The position numbers were made by a program, and so were the translations under genes. Positions 1-11,154 of a stretch of DNA of 64,000 nucleotides are shown piece by piece. Under the pieces are notes generated by a model. The model searched no databases, was not told where the DNA came from, and saw only the letters and a list, made by a program, of their open reading frames with translations. Position 1 is the first letter of the stretch; every line of letters begins with the position of its first letter. This DNA is from Porphyra umbilicalis (Eukaryota > Rhodophyta > Bangiophyceae > Bangiales > Bangiaceae): NCBI GenBank assembly GCA_002049455.2, contig KV918770.1, positions 462,497 through 526,496 of the forward strand, read 5' to 3'.

Positions 1-796
1 TGGACACTAGCCATAGGCCTCTGGCGCACCCTGCATCCCTTTATTGTGCTTCTCACAGAAACTGGATCAGCAACATCCGCTTCAGCATCAGGAACCGCCC
101 CCTGAGCCAATGAAGCAGTGATTTTGCAACGGAAGCTGATGCAACGAGGTCTAGTTCTTGTGAGAAGCACAATATATACGGCTCTCCGTGGGCCGCATTG
201 TCTCCTGTCTGTATTTATGTGCGGCCGTGGAGCCCATTAAAGGGATGGCCGCGATCAAAATTTCCCACACGGGCTACATTGGCAAGAAAATAGGTTGCGC
301 TGCCGCCCAGATTTTCCGAGCATTCCGACCACAAACTAAAGAAGGACCTGCATGCACGCCCGGGTAAACTCCGCGTCGATCCGCGAGCGGCGCAGCGCGA
401 GGCCGTCAAAGGGACCGCCAGCCTCAAAATTTCCCAACTTCGAATATACAGAGGAGCGTTCCAACGGCCCAGAGTTTCGGCAAGCAGCGCGGCGCAAGGC
501 TGTCGGAATGTACTCGAGAGCTACGGCGAGCGGCGCAGTGCGAAGGCGCCTTCCCACCGGCTGCTGGGTGGTGGGGTGGGGGGGCCGCAGGGTGGCGGCG
601 TGGGGCAGTCCAGCTGGGAGGGGCGCCTCGCCGCCGGGTAGCGCGATGGAAGCGGCGGGGGGTAGGGCCCCCTTTCTTCTTGCCGCCGGGTTGCGTCGAG
701 AACTCTGGTGGGGAACGCTGCTTTCCCGCCGGCCCTATGGTGGCGGGGTGAGTGCCTGCCATGTGTTCGTGGACGCATTTTGATATATTATCTGCG
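1..796. other. No gene recognised
   Basis: Several short ORFs overlap here on both strands, but none has a recognisable domain or consistent coding character. The part from about 540 to 700 is G-rich. I see no RNA gene or terminal repeat. Confidence 0.5.
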
Positions 797-1340
797 CGCA
801 TCGCCCTATTGCGTGCGATCAGAGCCCGCGCTGGTCCTCCCTCAGTAGTCCCCTTTCGGAAAGACGGTTGAAAGACGGTTGTCAGCTGCTTTTGTTCGAC
901 CGTTCGCGACCACCCCGGATTGCTGTTCGTTCAGCAATGTCAGTGTTCACCCCCGATTGCAGCCCGTTGGCCAGTGTTCACACGTATTATCGTATTTCAT
1001 GGCACGGCCTGTATATGAAGTGCGGGTGGGTCGGCATTCCAGGCAGTACGACACAATTAAGAACGAAATATTTGACGCCTTTTCAAACGAATCACAACAG
1101 AAACTAACTATGATCAGGGGTGAGGTGGGGTGGACGGGGTACGGTGGAGTATGGTGTGGAGGGGTGAAGCGAGTGGGGCGGGGCGGGGTGGTATGTCGTA
1201 GGGTTTGGTGGGGTGGGGTGGGGTGGTGCAGGTGTGATGGGGTGTGGTGGAAGGAGGGTGTCCTGGGGCTGCGCTGGTGGCATTGATCGAGGTGAGGTGG
1301 GGTGATGTTGGGTGGGGTGGCGTTGAGCGGGTAAGGTTGC
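797..1340. repeat. Dispersed repeat R1, copy 1, with G-rich minisatellite
   Basis: Bases 797-970 closely match 30667-30840: both carry a run of the type CAGAGCCCGCGC, then GCTGCTTTTGTTCG and CGACCACCCC in the same order. In both copies the unique part is followed by an irregular array of GGGGT/GGGGTGG units (here about 1105-1340). The shared order of a unique block followed by a G-rich array indicates one mobile or duplicated unit, not two chance microsatellites. An 11-bp unit (AAAGACGGTTG) is also repeated in tandem near 860. Confidence 0.7.
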
Positions 1341-1344
1341 CCTA

Positions 1345-1465
1345 CGGGAAGAAACGCAGGATAAAACCCGGATTACCGGTCCAGTCACAGACCCTTTGGG
1401 CTGCGATCGGAACCGGGAAACGACCCAGATCGATGGCACTTTGATTGACTCACAGATGCCCTCAC
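1345..1465. repeat. Dispersed repeat R2, copy 1
   Basis: This segment contains GGAACCGGGAAA and ends with TTTGATTGACTCACA. A related block at 6925-7050 has GAACCGGAATAAA and TTTGATTGGCTCACA at matching spacing, and a weaker inverted relative lies at 17235-17345. Its type is unknown; it could be a short nonautonomous element. Confidence 0.5.
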
Positions 1466-1934
1466 TGAAAGCCAACAGCAGCATGGTGTCTCGACATTAT
1501 CCTCATCATAACCGCACTTCTGTGACCACGTTCTGTACCATATCTTTATTTATTTGAATCATACGCGAAGGCCACGGCAACGCCAAAGGTCACCAACAGC
1601 TACCACCACCCCCTCTTGCACCGTCAAAAAAGCGAATTCAGAGCCATGCCCGTCACCCAGCACCACTGGGACGCCACTCAATATCGGACATTTGGTGCCC
1701 TTGAACGAAAGCCCTTTCTCGTCCGGTTCTCGATCGGACTGCATCCGCCGGACGAATCGGAATTCGTTTTTCACAGCGACTGGCAGTCGTCCGGTCAGAC
1801 GAGCGCCGAACGAAAGGCCTTTCGTCCAGATAGACGTTGGGTCCGAAATACGGCTCGCCACCAACCTGACAGAAATTCCTTTGGTTGAGAGAATTTCTCT
1901 AATATTGATGATGACTACGACTTCCTTGCTGAGG
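1466..1934. other. No gene recognised
   Basis: ORFs here run into the following minisatellite and look driven by composition. GAACGAAAG-type words recur around 1700-1830, but I find no clear unit. Confidence 0.4.
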
Positions 1935-2155
1935 ACACCGGTCCTCTTGCCTCACAACCTTCCCCCTCACCACCTTTCCCCTCACCACCTTCCCGCTCAC
2001 CACCTCCCTCCTCACCACCTTCCCCCTCACCACCTTTTCCCTCACCAACTTCCCCCTCACCACATTTCCCCTCACCAGCTTTCTTCTCACCACCTCCCCC
2101 CTCAAAAGATTCTCCCTCACAACTTTCTCACTCACCACTTTCTTCCTCATCAGCT
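1935..2155. repeat. 15-bp minisatellite (CTCACCACCTTCCCC type)
   Basis: About fourteen degenerate copies of a 15-bp unit run in tandem. Because the unit is a multiple of three, every frame stays open, giving an artificial pentapeptide repeat (HHLPP type) on the plus strand and a Val/Arg-rich one on the minus strand. I treat it as non-coding. Confidence 0.85.
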
Positions 2156-2159
2156 TCTT

Positions 2160-2495
2160 CCTCCCTGCCAACTTTCTCCCCGCCTCGCGCCTTTCCGCCT
2201 TTTTCCTCCATGGCTTGCCCCTCCTCGATTTGCGCCTCCCAACCTTGCGCCTGCCCGCCTTGTGCCTTTATGCCTTGCGCCTGCCGGTCTTACCCCGCCT
2301 CTTTTTGCCCTCCCCCGTCTTGCTCCGCCTCTTCTTGCGCCTCCCCGCCCTGCCCCGCCCCGCCTTTTCCTGCCCCGCCTTGACCTGTTCCGCCTGACCC
2401 CGCCCCGCATTGCCCCGCCCCGCTTTGCCCCGGCCCGCCTTGTCCCGACCCACCTTGTTCCGCCCCGCCTTGCCCCGCCCCGCCTTACCATTCCC
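2160..2495. repeat. 15-bp C-rich minisatellite (CCCCGCCTTG type)
   Basis: This is a second array directly after the first, built on units such as CGCCTTGCCCCGCCC. The period is again a multiple of three and produces long artificial ORFs on both strands. The units are purest near 2400-2490 and decay towards 2160. Confidence 0.8.
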
Positions 2496-3464
2496 TCGCA
2501 GCCGCTCAACTTCTTGCACTTCACCGCACCTGCTCTTCTCGCGCACGTCCACACTTCTTCCGTTTCGACCTTCCGCCCCCCGCTCACCGCTGCACCCTTT
2601 TCCACCGACGTCGCTGCCCTCCTTTGCGTTTACCTCAGTCAAGAGCCACAGCCATCGCCGCTCTCCCCCGTCGTAGAACGTGTGCCTTCACAAAACCGTC
2701 CTCTCGTCTACCGTTGCCGTCCCAGACGCAGGAAGGCGCACGCGTGAGCACGGTGACCAGAGTGCGTGAGTGTCAACCAGGGAAGAATGACGGTCACGGA
2801 GGAGTCGGCTGAGGCAAGGACGGTTCTTTGAGGTGTGCCGGTTGCTCTTGTAGAGTGCATCCCTCTCCTGTATTGTAGCTTCCACTTCAGACTTGCACCC
2901 CTCTACTTGCCCTCGGCAGGGCCGTAGGAGAGGCACTGTGAGGTGCTTCATGTTTGAAAAATCAAACAGCAAACGTCGGAACCAGTACTTACTATAACTT
3001 ATCTGCCGTCAATGGCAGGACGCTCTCATGAAGCTTCAGGAACGCCTTCTTATTGGGACTTGGAGATGCACTGGCACTCAAAGCTTGAATTGTTTCAGAG
3101 ACTTGGTGACCTTCTCGCTAGAGGGACTCTGATTGGCCATACTTGTCGCTGCTCAGATCTGGGACTGAGATGGAAATCGGCTTCGAGCCGAGCCGGCTGT
3201 ATTCAAGGCTCTTACAGAGGCCTGGATAGACACCTATTTGACAAACAGCTGTGCGCAGACTGTGATTTTTCCGGACGAGAACCCGAGAACGTCCGGCGTT
3301 TGTCCGCGGGACGAACACTCAAACGAAGGCCGAACGACTCTGTGTCATTCGGGTTCTCCCGGGGCCGTTCGGGTTATGCCTGACGGCACCAGGTTTCTGA
3401 CGAACAGGCAACTGGCCGAGACCCACTGATTATATGCCGCGACGTCCCCCACTCCGCCTCTCAC
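2496..3464. other. No gene recognised
   Basis: I see only short overlapping ORFs and no motif I can name. Words like ACGAAGGCCGAACG near 3330 resemble 1800-1830, but weakly. Confidence 0.4.
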
Positions 3465-3526
3465 AGAAAAGCGCCACTCTCATCTCCCCCCCTGTAGAAA
3501 AGCGCCACTCTCATCTCCCCCCCTGT
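3465..3526. repeat. Perfect 31-bp tandem duplication
   Basis: Two adjacent 31-bp copies start AGAAAAGCGCCACTC and end in a run of C followed by TGT. The copies appear identical, which suggests a recent slippage or duplication event. Confidence 0.85.
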
Positions 3527-4143
3527 AGCACCCCGGACTGGACAGACAAGACCAGTCGAGCACAAGAAGTAAACAAAGATAAGAAAGAAGGCACCAGCAA
3601 CGAGAAACAACAGAGCACAATAAAAACGGTCAGAACAAGACCCGTTGAATTCAAGTCATCATGGCACGACCAAGTGTCACATATGACGGACTGCATGACA
3701 CTCGCATGTCCACTGCAAGCCACCTGAGCAACCCAAGATGCTCCAAGCAACCGCTCCCCCTGTATTTCAGACAGGGACGGCACCTCCTGCCCACATTCTG
3801 CACCTCGACGAGTATTGTTAACAACTCAGGCTATCTCTTTCGGCTATTCCATTCTAGAACCAAGTCTGCGTCCTTAGTCAGCCACATGTACGTCGGCGGT
3901 TGGCTGCTTTGCTGTCGTCAGCCGAGGTACCTGCAGGATCCCTGACAACACGTCCATTCCGGGCCCGATCAAGACGATATATTTTCGACCAGGACTTGAT
4001 TAACTGCAGCGGCAGTTGACAACTGTGGTGAGCAGCCCCATCAACTATTTTGAAGGCGCAGAGAACGCTCGTCGGCAGACGGACAAAGAAACAGGTCAAA
4101 ATATGCAGCGCTTGATGACGACCACGCCTAGAAGGGCGTCGCT
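3527..4143. other. No gene recognised
   Basis: Lower GC than its surroundings. No domain, repeat or RNA signal is visible. Confidence 0.4.
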
Positions 4144-4830
4144 GTGAGACCATTGCCATGTACGACACCTCCTGCAGACGTTCCGGAACAGCGACAATCT
4201 CTGCCCAGAAGGAACTGGCAGTCAATCTTGCAGAAGTGGCGCACACGTGTCGGCCACGTGCTACTTTTTGCTGTGAAACGGGCCATTGATCCATTACATG
4301 GGCCGATCAGAGGCTCCCGTGAGATAGCCTCGGCTATCCTGAAAGCTATTCCGACTCGAAAAAGAAAAGCGAGAGCCGCACAGCTATTCTTGGTCAGCGG
4401 AAGCCAGAATCAGGTACGAAGTCCGATTTCCATGGCCCGAACAACAAAGGAGCTTCTTCGTCACAAAAAGGGGTGTTACATCGGACTTCATGAGCTTAAT
4501 GCGACACGTTGTGCAACGTTGCGGGAAGATAGCCATGGCATTCCAATGCTCCAAACGGAGTTAACAGTCAGACACAGGTGGGCGAATTATCACCGTCGCG
4601 CACCCCAGTCGTATGGAGCATCGCAATCAAGGCGCTGTTCGCATAAAGAGCACCCGCTCATTCGTTTTTCTTTAGGATACGCAACTGACGTGCAATCCAT
4701 CCCTGTGTGTCTCGCTGCATACAGATTGACACTTCACGTAGACAAAAGTACACCTGGGACATCCTCTGGTCTGGGCTTCGTCAATTGTTTCTTGTTACAC
4801 AAATCTCGTTTAGGCCCGTTGGCGGAATGA
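4144..4830 (+). CDS. Possible ORF of 228 codons, unrecognised
   Basis: This is the longest open frame between 3.5 and 6 kb, opening at a GTG and ending at a TGA near 4830. The product would be basic, rich in Arg and Ser, with no domain, signal peptide or membrane segment I recognise. Codon use does not look clearly coding, and no neighbour supports a role. It may be a chance ORF or a relic exon. I list it only for its length. Confidence 0.2.
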   Translation: MRPLPCTTPPADVPEQRQSLPRRNWQSILQKWRTRVGHVLLFAVKRAIDPLHGPIRGSREIASAILKAIPTRKRKARAAQLFLVSGSQNQVRSPISMARTTKELLRHKKGCYIGLHELNATRCATLREDSHGIPMLQTELTVRHRWANYHRRAPQSYGASQSRRCSHKEHPLIRFSLGYATDVQSIPVCLAAYRLTLHVDKSTPGTSSGLGFVNCFLLHKSRLGPLAE

Positions 4831-6350
4831 CCAGGACACAATGAGGAGCGTTATGAAGTCCGTTGATGTGCTGACAAGTGCGACTGTGTGCTCTCAAAGG
4901 CTGCCATGTTCAATAGGACAGCAGAGGCGATTCCGATAAGAAATACGCGAAAGGGTACCCTGCTCCCCCCACCCGTTGCACCAATGCATCTGTCTGTTCT
5001 CGTTCAAGCAGCCCACGCGAGAGTTGGCGGCTACTGTGCGCGGCGGGCTGACGGCAAGGGCAGCTTTGCGTTGCTTGTCTGAAGGTTACAGCAAGAGAGC
5101 CCCGCGGTGGTTGCGGCGGGCAAGTAGACGGCTAGGTCCTACCTGTGGTGGTGCTAGTACGTCGTGCACGGCTAAAGCAGCCCGGTGGTGGTGGCGGTGG
5201 GCAGGTTGATGGCCGGGGCAGCCCCGCGGTAGTGCTGACGAAAGTGACAACGATAGTTAGGTAGGACTTTTGGGCGTTGAGTCAACGAGTCCCAACTCCA
5301 ATATCTCGCCGCTTTCTAACGATGCTAAGTGGGGCGGACTGTCACGGCGACGTTGGCGGTGGTGGCAGAGGCGACGGGGGTGGTCGGACACACGAGGGGG
5401 GCGAAGGGCAGGGGACAAGCGTCAAGGGCGGAAGCGGGACGGCGGCAGGGGTACTGTGGCAGCGAGGAAGGTGTTCAGTGTCGAGGGCGGCCGCGGAGGA
5501 GGCGGCGAAGCGAAGGGCAGGCGCAGCAGCGGGAAAGCAGCGCTCAGTTGACGGACCCGCTGAGTGATGCGGATCGTGTCACATACCTCGGGGGTGAGGC
5601 GCGTCCGTGAGCCGCTGTTCCGCACGGTATGCCTTGTTCTTGGGCACTTCTCGAAGAATTTGTAAAATAGGCAATTCCAGGACCGCAAGAATTCTGCATC
5701 GCTGTTCACTGAAGGTCAGATGTCCATCAGGTTCATGGGAACATTAAATGACAATTTGCTCGCGCGGGGAAGCTCATTTCAAAAACCGGCACTTGCGCAG
5801 CACCTAGATGCCCAGTACGCAATTTCGCACGCAGTACTCACTCGGGCTGAGGGGACCTTTCGCCAGCTGAGAAAACTGTCGGCTGTAAGGCTCTTGCGAG
5901 AGGTCATGATTGCATTCTTCTCATTGGGGAATCGGGTGGTGATCGTATCTATCTGATTGAGTGTTCTGGAACAAATTTCGGTCACTTCGACCAAGCCTTC
6001 TACATGGCGTCGGAAAGAAGTACGAGCCTCGGCATGGTTGAGATAGAGCAGGGGGCAGGACGAGGGCAAAGAATAGGACTGAGTGGTGGCGATCGCGACG
6101 GGGAGAGCGGAGCGAGGGGCGCCGAGGCCGGGCTTTGGCGGTTGCCGCAGGAGGAGCTGAGCCAGGGGGCGCCGCGTCCCCACCGCGCATGCGACCAAGG
6201 GTGTTCAGACAAGAATATGCCTCCGACAACGAGGAAGAGCCGAGTCGGTTGTGATCGATGCCCCCTCCCGCACTGCTCCGCTGTGGTTAGTTACAATTAG
6301 TGAGCCAGGATGCGCTTTTTTCGTTTGTTTGACGAAATGTGAGACTGTGT
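4831..6350. other. No gene recognised; G-rich stretch 5100-5560
   Basis: Bases 5100-5560 are rich in GGCGG and GGTGG words, giving several overlapping low-complexity ORFs. I found no gene or terminal repeat. Confidence 0.4.
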
Positions 6351-6351
6351 G

Positions 6352-6970
6352 TCAAGCAGCACACGATGACCCGCCCATCCCCACCACGGTCTTGAAGTAG
6401 GTCCAACTCCCCCCGCAGGCGCTCTTGGAGGGGTCGCACACCAGCAGGTAGATGGTTGCCACTGCAAACGTGCTCGATTGCCCCGAATTTCTCAACGTGA
6501 ACGTCTCCCCCGCCATCATCGGCCGCATCCTGAAGTAGTAGCCGTCAAAGTCGAAGGTCACGCCGCCGAGTATCCACTGCGACACGAACAAAACGGAGGT
6601 GCTCATCACGAATTGAGCGAACTCGATGACGTGCAGCCAACAATACGCGACAAGGAAAACGCTCAAGTCAAAAACAAAGCCAGAGATGGTTAACATACGA
6701 ACTGCAGGAAACAGCAACTTGGACAGCCCTTAATATCACCAATAGTTGCGTGGGACGGTCCCTTTCCCCTGCTCAGCACACCTGCTCCCCCACGTCGCTC
6801 ACATATCTTGTTCTTGCCGCGGTTGTGGTACACTTTGAACCAGCTCGACGTGAGCGACGAGATGGTTGTACTCTGGTACTTGAGAGCGCCCATTATCAGC
6901 TTCATCCACAGGAAGCAGGCAGCCCGACGGGAGCAGAATCGGAATAGAACCGGGATTGCCGTGGCAGGCA
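6352..6970 (-). CDS. Family F, copy 1: putative membrane protein, two-exon remnant
   Basis: Not recognised as a known family, but homologous to copies 2 and 3 in this window. The downstream exon (6352-6701) has strongly hydrophobic stretches (LTISGFVFDLSVFLVAYC and SVLFVSQ), then a conserved block with SQW, AGETF and SG, then a cysteine pair (CDPSKSAC) and a stop. An upstream exon (about 6803-6970) ends in GKNK, matching GEKK and GKKK at the same place in the other copies. A 101-bp intron (6702-6802, GTGAGC...GCAG) joins the two with compatible phase. The 5' end is not found. It is probably a multi-pass membrane protein; function unknown. Confidence 0.5.
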
Positions 6971-7050
6971 CAGGCCAGCCTTAAAGTGTCAGAACCGGAA
7001 TAAATCCGGGATCGGCGGCCTTTGATTGGCTCACAATCGCTAGGAGAAGC
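6925..7050. repeat. Dispersed repeat R2, copy 2
   Basis: It matches 1345-1465 in the same orientation, sharing GAACCGG, ATCCGGGATCG and GATTGGCTCACA. It overlaps the 5' part of family F copy 1, so either the repeat carries part of that exon or it landed beside it. Confidence 0.5.
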
Positions 7051-7142
7051 ATGATCCATGGAAAGGATCGCCGTACTTACAGCAGCTCCATACATACGCG
7101 CAGGTTCCAGACGATTGATATTGCTTTGTCTGGTGCTTTTTC

Positions 7143-7162
7143 TTTTTTTTTTTTTTTTTTTC
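7143..7162 (-). repeat. A-tract (read on minus strand) just after a stop codon
   Basis: About twenty As read on the minus strand begin some 15-20 bases after the TGA of a short minus-strand frame ending in LKQKQLDRLNQLD (about 7176-7380). That frame has no upstream start and opens right after a stop, so it would be a last exon or a fragment. A homopolymer alone would explain the A-tract, but a retroposed 3' end is possible. Confidence 0.4.
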
Positions 7163-7449
7163 TTCATACGACTCAGTCCAGCTGGTTCAATCTATCTAGC
7201 TGCTTCTGCTTCAGCTGTTGTTCCGCCGTCCCCTGCTCGGGGGGCGCGTCTCCGTCGGCCCCCAAGGTGCCGCTGCCGTCCCCCGTCGCGGTACCTCGGG
7301 GTCCCGGCGTCAGCACTGGCAGCGACGGGCCCCCGTGGCCGACGCAGCCGGCGGTTCAGCAGTGCCCGAGACAAGATCGCGCACGCCCCCCAGCTAAACT
7401 CGCAAACGGCAAGGCGGGACTCGCGCTCTTCTAGGTAGACCACCGCGCT

Positions 7450-8040
7450 CCGCAGCCTGTTGCCGTCTTGTTGACAAAGCGGTTAAGTACAGCTTAGGAT
7501 CTCGTTAATAGCAAAAGCAAGGCACTTTCGCAAGCGATTATTGTCCTCCTGCGTCATCCCGAGTAAACCCTCCTTGAAGATACTGACGTTTGCAATCTTC
7601 GCAACCGGCGGTGGGACGGGATGGTCCCCGCCGAGGTAGAACCCGCACAGCCCGTTCGTGCGGCGGCGCGCCTCCGGTACGCCGACCCATGGAGCGACAG
7701 GCGGGGCGGGAGGGGGGCGGCTGTCGCCAAGTGGAGGGGGGGGGGGTAAAGGACAAGAAGACGGAGGCGACGAAAGGCAAACGTTGGGGGGGGGGGGGGG
7801 GGGGGGGCGGTGGCAAGTCGGCCGGCATCCGGCGTGGCGCCGAGGCAGCGGCCAAGGGCGGGAAAGCATGGGGGGGGGGGGCGAATGGGGCCGTGGAAGA
7901 CCGGCTTGCGTCGAGTCGAACGCCGAGGCAGCCACCGAGGGGAGGATAGCCCGTCGGGGCGGGGGGGGCGGCTCCCCGGCACCCGCCGAGGGAGTGATCT
8001 ACTCCTGCCTGCCATTGCACGCGTGTTTGCCTTCTTTCAG
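7450..8040. other. G-homopolymer-rich region, no clear gene
   Basis: It contains G runs of 10-18 bases (for example near 7789-7806). Long ORFs on both strands are Gly/Arg or Pro/Ala low complexity. The last 30 bases, ending TTGCCTTCTTTCAG, make a good splice acceptor for the gene that follows. Confidence 0.5.
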
Positions 8041-9660
8041 GCTCCATTTCCCCGCATGGAGGAGCACCGGTCCAGTCAGCCGTCCCGGCCGGTGCCATTT
8101 CATCCCCAACATCCCCGGACGCGCCTGTGTTTGCAAGCTGTGGCGCTTGCGGGTACCGTAAGAAACACGCGTCGGGAAGCGTACACTACTTCAAAGACTG
8201 CATCATCGTCAAGAACCGCATCCAGTGCCCGTCGGCATTGGAACCAACAGACGCGTACTACTCCCCGGTACCTTGCACCAAGGATGGCTGTGACTGCCTC
8301 AAATTGTACGTTGTCCCGGCTGCTGAGTGGGTATCGGACGGTATTTTCTCGTATCTGTCATCCCATTTCGGCTCCCCGTGGGCCAACATGGTCACCTGCT
8401 GCTCCTCCGATGGCTCTTCAGTGCGGTACCCCATCTCACGCCCTGTATATCTATCATCGCCACGCTGTTCAGATCATTGCTTTGTACCGTGCGTTTAACT
8501 TCCTGTGATGCCCTGACTCCTCTCGGCCATCTCTGGGTTTGAATCGCGCACCACAGATGCACGAAGTGCTACAAGAAGAACCCCAGCCCATTACTATCGC
8601 GTTGAGCCCGCGGCTGTTCAAAAAGAACATCACAAAGGGCGGCATTTCCTTCACAAAGAAGCCCAGTACCAAATTTTCGCATCTCTCCTACGCGTGCCCA
8701 CAATCGCGCCAGCCGTGGATCCTGGAGAGCGCCGCGCAGCGCAGCCGTGCCACGTGTGAGGCAGAAGACGAGAAGCTGGAGATGGAGCAGCGCCGACGCA
8801 ATGGGCTTGTGGCTAACCTTGCGAGCGCGTCCAGATCACGGACGGACGTTATCGAGACGCTCGTCGGGCTGGGGTCGCCAGCCTCCACTGTGTCTGCTGC
8901 TAACGTTGCGGCAAGCAAAGAGCAGGCACGCTGTGATGACGCTGGCCTGGACGCCGTAACCAGCGCCTGGGCCGGCGCTGTCACCAACGTGACGGGCGCA
9001 CCAAGTGGGGTGGCATCGAATGATGCCGCTGGCATGGCGCTAGCCGTTCTGAGCGGCCGACGCGTCGACGCTGAAAAACGGTCGGCCAAGCGGCTCCGGA
9101 ATGCAGCTGTTGGGCTTGAGGCCCCCCAGGGTTCCCGTCGCCTGTACGTTGTCTTTCTGTTTAGGTCCATTATGCCGCACATTGTGTTCACATCTTTCTC
9201 GCTGTTTCCCATTCTGCCTTCATTGCGTTACTTGCTACTGACTCGCTCCATTCTTTTGCACCAGTGTTCTTTTTTTCTACGTCTGCTTCCGTTGGCTTGT
9301 GAGTGCAGGTCGCAGCGAATTTCTGACGTCGCCCCGGTCGTCCTTTTGGACGATGCCGGCACCCCTGGTGTTACTGGGCCTTTTGGTCCTCCTCGATTGG
9401 CCCCGTCTCATGTCGCGGGCTCGTTGACCGAGTGGGTATTTGCAGAAGAGACTGGCTCTGAGAGGGCCGAGTTTATGTCTCTTGTTGAGGCAGCTGCAAC
9501 TGAGTTCGGCATCCGCGGTTCCACGCTGGGGGGGTCAGCAGACGTCGAGGAGCTCGTGACTCATCTTCTTTCTCACTTTGCAGCCACCAACAAGGCGCTT
9601 GGCTGCCACAAAGCGAGCTGCCGGGACTGGATTGCATCTCTGCGCCCTGAGCAGCGCTGA
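8041..9660 (+). CDS. Unrecognised three-exon gene with Cys-rich N-terminal part
   Basis: Exon 1 (8041-8483) follows a pyrimidine-rich acceptor. It encodes a Cys/His-rich segment (CGACGYRKK, then spaced cysteines through CTKDGCDC), suggestive of zinc binding. A short intron (8484-8556, GTACCG...CACAG) keeps frame with exon 2 (8557-9143), an Ala/Arg-rich, probably helical segment. A 165-bp intron (9144-9308, GTACGT...TGCAG) leads to exon 3, ending at 9660. Intron 2 is a multiple of three and open, so it could be retained. The 5' end is missing, and the first donor could instead be GTGCGT at 8489, which would stop early. No known domain. It may be a host gene or a transposon accessory protein. 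Confidence 0.5.
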
Positions 9661-11154
9661 TGCCCAAGTCGCCGCCCGCAACCCGGCCTGCATCTCTTTC
9701 CCGCATCGTTTTGATTCGGGTGCATTCATCTTCTTGTTGTGTACGTTTCATTGGACAGATGTGCTGGGGGTGACTAGAGGAGCCATACAGGAGATGGATG
9801 GGTATACACCTTTATTGTCAGCCTAGAGCGTCCTTTTTGCATCTATACCCTTCCCCTCGGACGATAGAACATCAGGCGATACGCGCACCCAGTTGTCATT
9901 GGCGCTGGACTTTCCACGTTCCTCTGTGGCATGATTAGCAACGAGAGGGTATGTGCTGCAAGCCTAGGCGTCCATGAGTCATCTTGCCATCAGAGACCAG
10001 TGAGTTGCCTCGCATTCGCAACGACGCGATGAGAGGGCGAAAACCGATTCCAGCAAGCTGCTATTGTTTGCATTCAAGCGGCGATGAGACAGATGCTCTG
10101 TACCAGTGGTGGCAGCCAAAGTAAGGCGCCAAGAGAGAGAGGGAAACACAGGTTGCAAACGCTGGGAACAGCCGAGCCCAAAGGTAAACACGGATGGTTG
10201 GCCGAGGCACAGGCCAGCAGTACATCAGAAACAGTCTACGATGCGAGCAAGCAGTTTTCCACCGCACAGATGGGAATCGAAACGAAGTGGAGTGCTCAGC
10301 GAGGAGCGAGATGGATATGGCACGGCGAGCAGAAGGAGCAAATGCCGGACGTCTTGTCTGGCTGAGATGGTCAGTGAATCTGACGCTGAATGGTGTACTA
10401 AGCCAGGGCCGGCGCGTGAGTTGGGAGCGGTCAGCGTGCGCTAAGGTGAGTAAGACCAGATGTGGCGGTCAGAGCAAGGGCGGCCCCAAGCGAGAGATAC
10501 AAACAAAAAGGGGAGAGGCGACAGATGCAACGGTCTGTGGGAATGGTGACTGTGTAGACACAAGACGGAGCCAGTCGAAGAGTGAATGCAATGCGTCGGA
10601 GAATATTTTGGCATAGCTCCCGCTGCACCCCCCTCGAGAAAGAGAGCAAGGCGACAATCATACCCAGCCCTTGCTGGTTCGGCCCTCATCGTAGATACGA
10701 CAACCATCAGAAAAGACGCAGAAAACCAAACCGTAGAAGCGCAGCACACGTCCTACATTGGAGTGGGGCGGCGAGTTGAAAGCACGTCAGGCAACAGAAC
10801 ATAGAGCGGGGATGTGGAAGACGATGGCAGATGGCGCAAAGCGGGGAAAGGCTGAACCACCAGGCATCCACACGATACCGGAAGAGAACCAGGGAGACAC
10901 CAAGCAAGCGCATACCGATTCACAAAGCACCCGCAATCGTCCTCGGTACCCAAAGGCCGGGCCCGCACAGGAGGTGGATAACAAGTGCACGACCGAAACC
11001 GCGGGTCCAGTGGCGCGGGGGCCGTGTTGGAGAATGCCACACCGTGTGGCATCGACGGGCCAAGGTCGACTTACGTAACCCCAAAAAAACTCCACACACG
11101 AGGCGCACCTGGAAGCCAACGGTCGACGTGTCGAGGGTCCAAGACAGCAAAAAG
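9661..11154. other. No gene recognised
   Basis: Short ORFs on both strands without domains. A 19-bp palindrome (arms ATGCCACAC/GTGTGGCAT around one base) lies at about 11033-11051. I could not find a terminal inverted repeat for the transposase that follows. Confidence 0.4.

Noticed and set aside
1554..2747. 397-codon ORF with HHLPP repeats
   Set aside because: Two 15-bp minisatellites keep all frames open; the peptide repeat is an artefact of period and composition.
8530..8556. tRNA-like GGGTTTGAATC word
   Set aside because: No matching acceptor, D or anticodon stems around it; it lies in an intron.
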